Source: Mytilus californianus (taxonomy: Eukaryota; Mollusca; Bivalvia; Mytilida; Mytilidae). From it: 64,000 nt of DNA. Below are positions 23,240 through 34,990 of the stretch, one piece after another; position 1 is the first letter of the stretch; each line of letters starts with the position of its first letter. A program made the position numbers and the translations under genes. Below the pieces are notes generated by a model, which was not told the DNA's origin, searched no databases, and saw only the letters and a program-made list of their open reading frames with translations. The stretch lies in contig NW_026262712.1 in the NCBI RefSeq assembly GCF_021869535.1, positions 53,200,384 through 53,264,383 on the forward strand, written 5' to 3'.

Positions 23240-23920
23240 ATTATAGATTTATAATGGTGCCTTTTCATTTTGTTTAATATACTAAATTGTTAAATACATC
23301 AATACGATGATACTTGTTTATGGGACATGGTTGTTTTTAACACGTCTTTTTATTTCAGTACTGATTTATTACTATATTGTATACCATCTTTCTTTCTTGC
23401 TCACCCCCCTTACCGATAAATCGAGTTTTGTGTTATATTTTGAATCTACTTTTCTAGAAAAAACTTCACAAAAGGAAGTAATATAAAACATTTCTTGTTA
23501 ATAAAACTGACATACTAAAGGATAATAGCAGATAACTAATTGATGTGCTTATACTGATGAATCCCATGTTTATCAAATATGCTGAATATGATTGTATTTA
23601 TAAAAAATAAATCCGCATGATTAAGTCAATAATAACAGTCACTAGTGTTCGTTTTGGACGTAACCATATTGGTACAAATAAAAAAAAGTAGAAATCAAAG
23701 AGATGATTCTAACAAAGCCGTATCTAAGCTCTCCGATGGGTTTAGGGTCAAAGGGAGGTAAAAACAGTAGTTGGCTCTCAATAGGAGTTAAACAATTGTT
23801 ATTCTTAAAACTGATTACCACAAACCCTCCACATTGTATGCGTATAACATAACAGGTGTTTTTACCATGCCTAGTTGTTCGTTGCTATTTGTCATTGTTT
23901 GTATATATTTTTTTGTTCAG

Positions 23921-24042
23921 GAAAGTCGCTAATGGTGGTTGGTATTGTCTGCATGATGTTCGGTTCATTTTGTTTGATGATTCTTGTTATCCGTTTTGTG
24001 TACAATTGTTGTATAGTGATCAACATGCATTGCATTCTTTAA
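23921..24042 (+). CDS. candidate alternative or orphan transmembrane exon
   Basis: After a long pyrimidine tract and TTGTTCAG, the frame reads KSLMVVGIVCMMFGSFCLM and continues hydrophobic to a TAA at 24040. The entry phase (two bases needed to finish a codon) matches the phase-1 end of claudin-like B exon 2. It could be an alternative last exon of that gene, or a relic of another tetraspan. There is no transcript evidence, and the end of the product is short. Confidence 0.25.
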
Positions 24043-25312
24043 ATGTCAGATGAAAAATCCCAAGACAATCTTTTTTCTCTTATCAAAATCTATTCCAAAT
24101 GCTTCGATCCAAATAAGACATGAAAAAAACCTTGTATATAGTTCTTTCGATGTTGTTGTATGCTGCATTCTCTTTTTAAAACACTTAATTTATGGCAATG
24201 TTATTAATTTGAATCTCAGAAGTAAACATTCTTTATCAAATATATTAAGATAAGCAGAGAACGTGACGTAAGTGATACATTTAGCCTGTATATTAATGAA
24301 TTGAACGCCATTCGTGATTTATGGGTTCAGTCTAGTTTATATCAGATTTGTAATGTTAGCGGCCGGTTTTTTCAATATTCAGGTTTTCTTTGTTAAAACG
24401 TTATATGAGTTTAGATATTCAATAACATAAAAAAAAATGTTAACCATAGTTGAAACAGTTAAAATGAGTATAAGAAAATATTTTGGGACCCTTACAAATT
24501 ATCGTAAAATTCTCGTTGTCCATAAACCCTTACGGAAATCGCAACTTTCTCTATTTTAGTTTATTGATTTTGAAAATAAAGTGAAATCACAAATGGACTT
24601 TTAAAGCATGATATCTCTTTAAAGGAATACAAAAACAAATTCACAATCTAGAAATATGTGAATATATACATAGCTTAACTATGGAAAGCAAAATGGGTCA
24701 TTCATGTTCAAATAAAATAAAAGTGGTGGAATATCCAAAACTCATATGTCGAAGAGAAACTGACAACAACATGGCAAACAATAAGAAAAAAAAAAACGAG
24801 GAAAAAATAACCGAACACAACAGTCAACAAAACACTATATAGAAACTAAATATAGAAGACCTATTGAAAAAGACTACCATAGATCGCTGTATCTAGACAA
24901 AGTACACAGATTTATCATAAAAGATTTCCCGGAAGCATTTCATCTTTGATATGTACGGGGGGGGGGGGGACTTAAAGTGTAACTTTTCGATAACAAATCT
25001 ACAAACATCCAAGAAAAGAGCCCAGGGTGTTGGCTAGACATTCCTGATCTTTCAACCTACATTAAATTTAGCTTACATTTAGATAACATATAGATACAAA
25101 AGATACCGAGAGGATTTTTCTTGACATTTTTGGCTTCGATGTGTACAATGTGGCAGTTTGGTATTCAATATATATTGCAAATGAATAAAATCCAAGGAAA
25201 ATTGCACAGTTTAAGTGTTAGCCAAGTTTTATTGACACTGAAAACCCTGGAAAGTCTCAACAGACATTTGAGTGGTCTTTGGTAGTCTTTTGCAATACAT
25301 TTTGAATACTAT
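24043..25312. other. intergenic with R2 fragment
   Basis: R2 copy at about 24715-24870, poly-G run at about 24957-24969. No gene recognised. Confidence 0.5.
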
Positions 25313-25775
25313 AAAAATAAGAAGATGTGGTATGATTGCCAATGAGACGACTCTCAATAAGAGACCAAATGATACAGAAATTAACTATAGGTCACCGTTA
25401 GGCTTCAACAATGAGCAAAGCCAATACCGCATAGTCAGCTATAAAAGGCCCCGAAATGACTAATGTAAAACAATTCAAGCGAGAAAACTAACGGCCTAAT
25501 TTACAAAATAATGAACGAAAAACAAATATGTTACACAGCAACAAACGAAAACCACTGAATTACAGGCTCTTGACTTGGGACAGACACAATCAGAATGTGG
25601 CGAGGTTAAACTAGTTTGAAGGCGCCAACCCTCCCCTAACCTGGGACAGTGGTGTAACAGTACAACATAAAAACAAACTATAAAAATCAGTTGAAAAAGG
25701 CTTAACTTATCAGATGGATACAAATAGAAATACATCTAACATAAACACAGAGTGGACGTGGCAGAGTACTTATAC
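25313..25775 (+). repeat. dispersed repeat family R1, long copy
   Basis: Starts AAGAAGATGTGGTATGATTG and contains CTATAGGTCACCGTTAGGC, CATAGTCAGCTATAAAAGGC, CTTGACTTGGGACAGACAC and GGACAGTGGTGTAACAGTAC. The right inverted end is not seen here. The open frames over it are repeat-derived. Confidence 0.8.
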
Positions 25776-26240
25776 AACCCCACAACAAAAGGACACTAAG
25801 TATTGATCTGAGAGTACTCGAAGTTACTGACAACAAGTTCAAAGCCAATAACAGCTAAAATAAAAACCATGCATCTAAGACTAAAATATCAATCAGTACA
25901 CATCCAACATACAATGGATTTAGTGTAAAGACGTCATTAACAGTCAGTATTAGTATTAGTATATTTAATATATTGAAAACCGCCAAACAAATTGTGTTGA
26001 TATACTGAAATAATCGAATTTTCAAAATGAAAATAACAAATAATTATTGTTTAAAAGTTGCCATTTTATTAAGGAAATTATAGCTAAAAATTATCTGTAA
26101 CCAGATTTAAGTTTGATATTTAATATATATATTTATTATATACTTAGTAGTGAATACAGATAAATTGTATGTGTAATACAATCATTGGCAAGCGTGCTGT
26201 ATCAGCCACCCGTGATGATATCGATATCAGCACGGTTGCA
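25776..26240. other. non-coding, nothing recognised
   Basis: AT-rich, no exon or clear repeat apart from a possible R1 tail. Confidence 0.4.
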
Positions 26241-26340
26241 AATGCTTTATCAAACCCCTAATCTGTATGACGTCATGTCAAACCTCTAATCTGTATGACG
26301 TCATTTCAACCCCCTTATCTGTATGACGTCATGTCACATA
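26241..26340. repeat. three-copy tandem repeat carrying TGACGTCA
   Basis: Unit of about 33 bp, CTAATCTGTATGACGTCATG, repeated three times. Each copy has the CRE-like palindrome TGACGTCA. It lies 40 bases before the foldback at 26380. Confidence 0.88.
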
Positions 26341-26379
26341 AAACACATCTACGTGAGGTATATGTATATAATAAAGTGT

Positions 26380-26512
26380 ATATGATATGGCTTTTTCAAT
26401 ATCACACACCGTATCAACCCTCAACCAATATAATCCCTCGAGCAGAGCTCTTGGGATTATATTGGTGTCTCGGGTTGATACGGATGTGATATTGAAAAAG
26501 CCATATGATATT
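26380..26512. repeat. foldback hairpin, about 133 bp
   Basis: Left ATATGATATGGCTTTTTCAA pairs with right TTGAAAAAGCCATATGATAT. The pairing continues through CCGTATCAACCC and CCAATATAATCCC to a tip GAGCAGAGCTC. No coding capacity. Confidence 0.9.
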
Positions 26513-26597
26513 CTCTATTTATTTATATATACATAAATACTCTAAATATCAGCACAACAATGTTAAATCTGCAAATTTGCGAAAGCAAATTTTTGTT

Positions 26598-26692
26598 AAT
26601 CCCTCGCCGTGATTCGAACTCGTGCTATTGGGACATCGAGACAACACCGCCTGCACTGTGTCCTGCGCTCTAGACCACTCGGCCACCTAGAC
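26598..26692 (-). mobile_element. tRNA-derived SINE head
   Basis: On the minus strand: GTCTAGGTGGCCGAGTGGTC (A box) and CACGAGTTCGAATCACGG (B box), with the spacing of a Leu/Ser-type tRNA. The 5' and 3' ends do not form an acceptor stem, so a working tRNA is unlikely. Confidence 0.6.
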
Positions 26693-27062
26693 TGAAAAAA
26701 TTTCAAAAGACTAAAATCTAGGGAAAAGGGTATAGTCTAAGTTTTAGCCAATTTTTATTGACACTGAAAACCCAGGAAAGTCTCATGGACATTTAATTGA
26801 GTGGTCTTTGGCAGTCTTTTGCAATATATTTTGAATACTAGTATATTTAATATATTGAACACCGAAAAACGAATCAGAGTCTAACTTCACATACATCATC
26901 ACAACAAGCAACACTGCAATACACAGAACAAAGACAATAAATTCTATATTCCTCAAATGTCTAAGAGAAATAACTCAAATTATCATCTCGCACAATAAAA
27001 ACTCATAATAATGATCATATAATAACGATGCATAAAACATGTGTTATGGCGAAACTATGACG
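26693..27062. other. non-coding, nothing recognised
   Basis: Partly repeats the 25200-25320 sequence (block CTTTGGCAGTCTTTTGCAAT). No gene. Confidence 0.4.
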
Positions 27063-27641
27063 TTAAGGTGGCTGGGGTGTCTTCCTCCATCTTGGATTTT
27101 GAAGTAGATGATAACAATTGGTCTAGATTTTTAATGAAATGTGCAAATTTTGAGAATAGTATGTAATTCAGGTGAAAGACTTTTCATGTTAATATAGAAA
27201 ATTATGTGTTTTATCATAATTACGGCTGTATTTTCTAAACACAATATTTTTGTTAGATTTTTTTTTCTCAACTTTGCCACATAAGGGGAGATAACTCAGA
27301 TAAAGTAATTTTTATAATAGAAAGTGTTATGAATTTAACTATTTTAATTTGTAGCAAGAAAGCAAGTCCGGTGACCCCATTTTTTTCTTTTTCTTATCTG
27401 AACGCATGTTATAAGAGCAATCTTCTCACATTTTATCTTAAAATTCTATGGACAGGTGTAGTTTTCTTTTTATCACACAAAATTGGATTTTCCATGCATA
27501 ATCTATTATACAAAATCTGACAATTTTGCACAACCTAGCTGTAGCGTGAAAAAGTCCAGGTGACCCATACTTTTTATTATATTTTGGAAAAAAGCATGAT
27601 AAAAACTAAAATTCTATGGATTTTAATTAAGACCACCTTAG
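27063..27641. mobile_element. possible MITE with TAAGGTGG ends
   Basis: Starts TTAAGGTGGCTGGGG and ends AAGACCACCTTA: short inverted ends akin to the 3510 element. The body contains GGGGAGATAACTCAG. Boundaries are tentative. Confidence 0.35.
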
Positions 27642-28167
27642 CCTATTATAGCTATAGACATATATGAAATAAAAAATAATAAGGTATAGATTTTAACTTG
27701 CAGTTGCTGATTTTGTTGCATGTAAGATCGTATGTAACATTTGACTTTCTCAACCTAAATTAACAAAAAGTAATCTATTAAGATATATAAACTTTATCTA
27801 TCCGCTACCCATGTTGAGCTAAATTTAGTTATTGATCTAATTACTATTAAAACATATAAAAAAATGAAAATATTATAGAAATAAACGTAGATAAGAATTA
27901 AATGGGTTGACAACAATAAATATCCTATTGGGGAGATTGTGATTCATATGCCTGTAATTTGTCTGCAGGTTGTGAATATTCATAAAAAAAGATTGAGTAA
28001 TAATGCTTTCCTTGAAAGGTGCATTGTTATGCATAACATATATAGAAATTATGCACGCCAGATAGCTTGACAGCTTGACACTTTCCGCTCCCTCCCTGTT
28101 CGTAACTAACTCTGATTTACTTGCATATATATAACATACCGCATGCTTTTCTTTAGTATAAAATATA
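27642..28167. other. non-coding
   Basis: A block near 27940-27990 (CCTGTAATTTGTCTGCAGG) resembles 47500-47540. No gene seen. Confidence 0.4.
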
Positions 28168-28450
28168 AAAAATAAGAAGATTTGGTATAATTGCCAATGA
28201 GACAACTCTCTACCAGAGATTTAATGCCATAGAAGTTAACAACTATAGGTCACCGTATGGTCTTCAACAATGAGCAAAACCCATACCGCATAGTCAGCTA
28301 TAAAAGGCCACGAAATTACAAATGTAAGTCAATTCAGACGAGAAAACTAACGGCATGATTTATGTAAAAACAATGAAAGAAATACAAATATGATATACAG
28401 CAACAAACGACAACCACTGAATTACAGTATCTTGACTTGGGACAATATGT
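28168..28450 (+). repeat. dispersed repeat family R1 copy
   Basis: Begins AAGAAGATTTGGTATAATTG and has the CACCGTATGGTCTTCAACAA and GGCCACGAAATTACAAATGT blocks of the family. Confidence 0.8.
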
Positions 28451-28559
28451 TTTACTGGTGGCTGATACGTCCGTATATAAATACAAGGAAATCAAGGGAG
28501 AACGTTAATAAGAAAGCTACCAAACAACACAAATAACAAAAAAAAACAAGATGGGACAA

Positions 28560-28956
28560 CACACAATCTTCAACACTACACAACCTTCAACACTACACAA
28601 TCTTCAACACTACACAACCTTCAACACTACACAATCTTCAACACTACACAACCTTCAACACTACACAATCTACCACACTACACAACCTTCAACACTACAC
28701 AACCTTCAACACTACACAACCTTCAACACTACACAATCTTCAACACTACACAACCTTCAACACTACACAATCTTCAACACTACACAATCTTCAACACTAC
28801 ACAATCTTCAACACTACACAACCTTCAACACTACACAATCTTCAACACTACACAATCTTCAACACTACACAACCTTCAACACTACACAATCTTCAACACT
28901 ACACAACCTTTAACACTACACAACCTTCAACACTACACAATCTTCAACACTACACA
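28560..28956. repeat. 17-bp minisatellite, about 23 copies
   Basis: Unit TTCAACACTACACAA(T/C)C, nearly perfect. The alternating C/T variant units give a two-letter pattern along the array. A 120-codon frame across it (17-residue period) is an artefact of the repeat. Confidence 0.97.
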
Positions 28957-31165
28957 TGTGTCTATAAAACATGCCAAACTCTCAATCGTTTTAAATCCAA
29001 AATCTGTGAATAAATAAATTTATTATCAAGCTAACAAATATATCTCTACTTTTGAAATATCAATCATGTCCGTAGATAACTGTTATATGAAATAAGATAT
29101 TTTGATTGGTTTAAAGTGAGGATAATATCAATCATATATAAATGTATAAAATTAACATCCTTACATCACAATTTCACCGGTCTTGTTGTTTTAAAGTGGA
29201 AAAAAGATATTTGACATCATATAGAATTTAAAAGCTGTTAGATATGAAAGTAAGACGACAATACACACATTATTGATTTTTGTTTGTTTAACGTCCAGTG
29301 ACAATTATTTCATTCATGTTCAGGACGCGAACAAATGTACAATAAACACATTAGGTAGGTCCTGTAAAAGTGTTCGACCGGAATAAAGGGCTGGAAATTT
29401 TGTCTGTCACTGGAAAGATGTGGTATCAAGGATAGGAACAGATGGACCCCTCAAAGAGTTGTTGCAATAGGTCTTAACGTGCAGAGATTGAATAAACACT
29501 TGAACTTAATTATGCTCATGAGTTTGAGGAATTTCCCATCAGAAATGTGTCAGAATTCAAAGTTTATTGTAATCGTTCAATAGTCCTAGTAACATTGAGT
29601 GCAAGTATAATATCAAAAAGATGCAACTACCTGTAAAACATTAAAAAAAGACTTAATTCATATTATTTTATGTGCGCGCAATCTATGTTATTTGTGTAAA
29701 CTTCTGAGGTACACCGAAGTCAAAATAGCTGGGAAGCAAAATACGAATTCACTTCATTACAGAATATACAAGAGGATAAAGAGTGGCAGGAAGCATCGAC
29801 CTAAGAATATCCAAAGTTTTTGATATCTGGTGCGAAATCTATTTCAACCACAAATTCATGGACTATGATATCATTTAGTAGTTCTAGTCCGATCGATATT
29901 AGAATAGCATCCTAATAAACAGTCAACAAAAAGTATAGCCCTGAAGACAAAAAGTTGTTCAAATATTAATAGTCAAGTTTGGTAATAAATCCAGGAGGGG
30001 GATATTTTCATTGTCTATTAGGAATAGTAGAGACATGTGTCTACTGTTTAAACAGTAAATTGAACTGTTAATATAGGTATTTAAACCATTTTTTCTTAAC
30101 TTTTGTTTTAGTTTTCTATATATCTCAGTGAGGTATACATGGTATGGTCCAAATTGACAAAACATTAGGATATGACCAATAACCCTGATAAGTTTCAGAC
30201 TATAAGAACTGCCAAAATGAACATGTGTTAGGGCTTATCTAGTTTGTATAATTTTATTCTGTATTTTAAAAATGCAAAAAACCCAAATGACAATCTATAT
30301 GATTTAAAGCAATAATAAAAAAAAACAATCATAAAAGAAAGGCGGAAGATATTCAAACTCATCAAAACTAACAACGCTATGGCAAAGAAAACGAAAAAAA
30401 AAAACAACTACAAGACAAACAACAATATACAAAACACAACATAATCACTAAAGACTCAGCAACACGACCCCCGCCAAAAATCCGGGGTACTAAAATAGAC
30501 ATGAACCAACGACAATCACTAAATAACAGGCCCCTGACTTGGGACAGTCATATCTAAAACGTGGCGAGGTTAAACATGTTTGTAAGTGCTCGAACCTCCC
30601 ATAAACAGCTAGGGACAGTGCTATAACAGCACAACATAAAAACGAACTATAAAATCAATTGGACATGGCTTTTCTCCAACGAAAAGTTTCGAAAACCGTA
30701 TCGTTTTATCCTGCAATCAGCCAAGTATTGTACAAATAAAATGTACACAAATATGTTTTTGCTTCATTTGTATTATAAAGTCTCCTGTTACTCCGCTTTC
30801 GTGTTTAGCAAACGGTAATGTGAATATTTCTTTTGGGATAACAAGTCATTATGGTGTTCTCTTCGAGGTCCACGTTTAAAATATGTCGAATTCTTTGAAA
30901 AATCAGAGCCCACTATTTGGATTTTAACCACTAAACCATAAAGTGCCGGGTGTAAATTACAGGATAAAAACAATATATATGTTCATTGTCGGAAATATAA
31001 AATGTATTTGTACTCAGTACGAGACAAGAGAAAAGCTCGGCTTGTAAATCTATTTATTGTAGTACTACGGTTATGGTGTTTTTTTTTCTCCATTTAAATC
31101 AACTGTGTTTTGTGTAGTTATGAAACTTTTATGTGAATAAATTTTTTGAAACATCTATTGCAAGT
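28957..31165. other. intergenic with repeat fragments
   Basis: R2 copy at about 30335-30485 fused to an R1 interior at about 30520-30665. A dispersed block with TTAACGTCCAGTGACAATTA lies at about 29285-29470. No gene recognised. Confidence 0.5.
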
Positions 31166-31176
31166 TTTAACACAAT

Positions 31177-31185
31177 TCTGATTGG
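31177..31185 (+). promoter_or_regulatory. TCTGATTGG element in the dead lectin copy
   Basis: Inverted CCAAT word retained upstream of the pseudogene, as at 9674, 40475 and 50134. Confidence 0.45.
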
Positions 31186-31367
31186 TTATTAGAATACTGA
31201 GCTGTCTAAAAGCACACTGATTTATTATTTTATTTCAGACTAATATAAGCCATGTGAATTGTTTTGAAACGTAATACGCTTAATAACTGCAGTTAACACA
31301 CTTTACTATCAAATTTGTTTTCGCCAAGAAGCAGGAATTCAAATCATTAAAATGAGGAAAACCAGAA

Positions 31368-31648
31368 GTGATTACACCGAGTTTGACAATAATATGGTTT
31401 CCGATAACAAACACACTTTTATTTTTGACTGCATTAAATCAGGTCCAGCGAAGCAACTTTTAGAGTTGAGATATAAGACAAGCGCTTTTAAGTGCAAGTT
31501 CAAATGTTGAATGTGCAAATTGTTGTACCAACGATGGGATCTATTGTTCTGCCAGCTACAACATGGAAACTATGGTCTGCTATTTAGATACCATATGTCC
31601 ACCCAACTTGGAAAATTTGACAAATTCAATGACACATTTGAAATTCAG
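31368..31648 (+). pseudogene. dead copy of the C-type-lectin gene's first exon
   Basis: It aligns with 9822-10116 over its whole length (shared words: TGACAATAATATGGTTTCC, TTAGAGTTGAGA, TGTTCTGCCAGCTAC, AATTTGACAAATTCAATGAC). The start ATG has become GTG, in-frame stops occur in the leader-to-module region, there are indels, and the Cys after CTGCTATTT is followed by a stop (TAG). The splice donor TTCAG|GTATTT survives. No lectin exons were found downstream. Because the promoter word and splice donor are kept, this is a DNA-level partial duplication rather than a processed copy. Confidence 0.85.
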
Positions 31649-34380
31649 GTATTTTGGTTTTTCCTTGTTTGAAAATTGTGTTTTTTATGTGTATCTACAT
31701 GTAATAAAGTTATTAAAGTAGTAATTTTTGCAGGGACGAAAAAAAGTGCAAAGCAAAATCCAGTTAAGTTTTTAATTTTCTGAAACATAAGATGCATTTG
31801 ATTTTTATATATCTAGGTTATGCCATGCCTTAAACATTTTCTAGATGAACCTAATCTTGCTACAGTAATACTTCCCCAAACAATTATCCTAGTAGCTGTA
31901 TTATATACTGTTTCTTTTATAATTCTGCATCCAGTATTTATCATATGAAAAACACAAAAGCCATCAATTATTTTTTTTCTATTGAAACACCACTGGAAGA
32001 CATAGAAAATTATCCGTTCGTTTCCACTAAAAGAAAGACGTGTTTATTCAATGACCGATAAAATAAATGTGGACAAACTTTATTCAAGATCTTTACATAA
32101 ATACTCCGCTTAGTGAATAGATGGTTGGGCACCCGCAAACATGTCTAACCCAGCCACTTTCTATATGTTCATGTCCCAAGTTAGTAGCCTTTAATCAATT
32201 TAGCGTTTGTCGTTTGATGCTGTATATTATCTATATTTTTGTTTATTGTTTTGTACATAAATCAAGCCTTTAATTTTCTCCGTTAAAATTTTTACCGTTG
32301 TCATTTTGAGGCCTTGCATAGCTTACTAGAGATTTGAAAATGACATTATTTGACATAACCAACCTATCTGACCGTATCTCGGCGTATTGCATTGAAGGAT
32401 GACAGAGGGGAGCATAGACTGCATGATTGTTTGGCTCGTTGAATACACATACTTTGTTGGAAAAGATGCTATTTAAAAATTAGCACTATCTGCAATTTTA
32501 ATTCTTTATATATTTTGTTATTAAATTGAGATGATTTAATTGACAACAACCTTTCAAGGGTATACTTTATTCAGTTACCGGCAATCAAATGCACCGATCA
32601 TTACTTCGTCATTTCACTTGACCCATATATGTATCTCTCAAACGGTGAATTCTTAAAGCTACTAAATCAAAATTAAGTTTGAAAAAATAAAAATAATGGA
32701 ATCTGAAGCGAGATGATATTCTCATTTTAGATTTATAAGCTATAAAATTAAAACAAGAGTTTCAAACACGCCGAAATGTAAAAGGTGTACACGACTTGAT
32801 TCTTTTTTTTTTTTTTTTTTTTTTGCATACTTCTATAATTCATTTCAAGATACTTTTGTCAGAGGTAGAAATTCAGATTACAGATGCATTGGTTTAACTA
32901 AATAAGCAAATACGTATGAAAAAACGGACATGTACGGAATATTTGATTGAACATTTTGAATTGAAGTTGGATGATCATTTATGACCAACTTATGATAGCA
33001 AGTGGATATCATATTTACTGGTCTGTGCATCCGTCCGTTGTTCCGTTCTGTTCAAAATATAAAACGTTTAATATTATATACCAAATCAGAGTGGGGACGA
33101 TAAATCTGATGCCTCATGTAGAGAGAATGCCTCGATTTAAATGTACATGAAATATTTGCCACTAAACGTTAAGCAGCCAATCAATCGACGGTATCGTTAC
33201 TTTAATTTTAAAATGAGGCAAATGATTTGAATCTTGGCAGTCAAAGCCTCAACTTGGTTAAAATACGTCAATGCCAATAGGGAATGGACGGTTAATTGAA
33301 AATCTGAATCGCAAAATAGATTTCAGCATTTACATGTGCAAGAAAAATCCTAATTTTAAACACGTTTGATTGATTGATTAATTGATTGTTGCTGCCGGAC
33401 ATTAATAGACGAAAACTGCATACATATTCAGGACAAGTAAAACAAAATTATACAATAGATATATAAATATATATACTAGTTCGACCATGATAACAGCATA
33501 AATTTCAATTGTACCTGGAAAAAGAGACCATGTTACATAAGGGCAGAGTTTTTGTCTTGCAACAGGCCCCCTATGGATCCCTGCTTCTGTTCCGCGTAGA
33601 ACTGATGTACGCACCTACATTAGATTTGACTAAACGTCCCCACTCCAACTGGACGTGGCTGTGTATTTATACATCCCAAACAACCAAACGGACTACCCTT
33701 TTAAGCATGTTATAATGTTGAATATAATCTTAATCTTTTTAGAGCACATACTGGTACAAACCGCAATGCTAAGGAAACACCCCAAAAGTAGGGGTAGGTG
33801 GTAGGTGACCGTACTATTGATAGGTCACACACTGGCACAATGAAGAAACCAGATTTGTGGAATTTTATCATGGAATAAAAATATATCTAATGCGCATTAA
33901 ATCAATATATTTCAATGAAACTGCTGGTTAAAGGAACAATTCTCAGTATTCAATTACAAACAGGTCCTGATCAAAATAAAAATAATTGAGTTCTGTGTAT
34001 GGCCTCCTCTAAAATGCGTTTGTACACATTTGGGGATAATAAAGTTTAAGATCCACTATGTTTTTTAACTTTATACGTTTAGCCTTTTTCAAACTGCATT
34101 GAATATATATAATAACTGGGTGAATTATGAAGTCTTGCTTATATTAACCAAGGTACATGTCAGTAGGAAGAGTACTACATAAAATGTAAGAATGCCAAAT
34201 GTGTGTTGAAAACTACATCTTGCTAAAGTAACAAGTTCGTTGTAAACAAAAATCAGACATCTTCTCAGTTTCACAGTTATGACCTCTTGTTTGAATCATT
34301 TTTTCGCAAGGTATACGTTGTCTGTTCTTTAAAAAAGATATTTGCATCTACCTTGTTCATTTTATGAAAGAAAGTTGGGC
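31649..34380. other. intergenic, no gene recognised
   Basis: A poly-T run lies at about 32803-32824, and repeat-like sequence at about 33370-33720. I searched this stretch for C-type lectin exons matching 12688 and 14680 and saw none. Confidence 0.5.
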
Positions 34381-34460
34381 GTATATTTTTTTCAAGACGT
34401 TAACAATGAGGAATGAGTGAGTAAAGAGTAAAGCAGTCAACGTTTTGAACCATCTATACT

Positions 34461-34625
34461 ATGAAATACACAGCATATATTTTATCTTTATCTCTCTTTT
34501 TCAATGGTCAAACATTTGGTGAGGAGGTTGCCTTATTGCGTCAATATTGTTTAGGAGTAAGAGCAAATATTGGTCGATCCGGAGTCAGAATCTTGTGTCC
34601 GGGTAGGGTGACATGTGTTCCTGCG
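34461..34625 (+). CDS. candidate small secreted Cys peptide, exon 1
   Basis: An ATG opens a clear signal peptide, MKYTAYILSLSLFFNGQTFG, followed by a basic mature part with Cys in RQYCLG, RILCPG and VTCVPA. The donor GCG|GTATAA leaves phase 0. If the intron is not removed, the frame stops two codons later. With the second exon at 34830 the product is 62 residues. It resembles in plan, but not in sequence, the small basic Cys peptides common in bivalve haemocytes. No known family is recognised. An odd number of Cys (three) in the mature part would leave one unpaired or allow dimer formation. Confidence 0.45.
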
Positions 34626-34829
34626 GTATAATACAAAGTCTGGTTCATATTCATCATCTCGTCCTAAATATGCATATGTTAAATTCATATGCGATGAACA
34701 CTTATATAAATGGCCATACATACCACATCTTCTTATATCTATCTATATACACCCTGATAATACTTCTATGTAATGTTCCATTTCTAACGTTGCCTAGGTT
34801 CTAAATACTATAAGTTAATTTACTTCCAG

Positions 34830-34853
34830 GGATACAAACAAAAATTGCCTTGA
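34830..34853 (+). CDS. candidate small secreted Cys peptide, exon 2
   Basis: After TTTACTTCCAG the phase-0 frame reads GYKQKLP-stop. The exon is very short, so it rests on the quality of the acceptor and on the AATAAA at 34985. Confidence 0.35.
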   Translation, partial: GYKQKLP

Positions 34854-34984
34854 AATGTCTTTTGAATTAGGACTCCAATAACATTCCCGTTAAACAAAAC
34901 AACACAGAACAATCCTTAATCGAGCAAACCTTCTAAAATACAATCTATATGGGGATGTTTTTATCAATATATTTTACATTTTAT

Positions 34985-34990
34985 AATAAA
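34985..34990 (+). terminator. poly(A) signal AATAAA after small-peptide gene
   Basis: AATAAA 132 bases after the proposed stop. Confidence 0.4.

Noticed and set aside
26598..26692. Functional Leu/Ser-type tRNA on the minus strand
   Set aside because: Good A and B boxes but no acceptor stem, so treated as SINE-derived.
28551..28913. 120-codon open frame with a 17-residue period
   Set aside because: Arises because the 17-bp minisatellite stays open in one frame; no start context or splice signals, and the same repeat reads alike in every frame set.
28560..28956. Possible CRISPR-like array
   Set aside because: Units are contiguous with no spacers, and the genome is eukaryotic.
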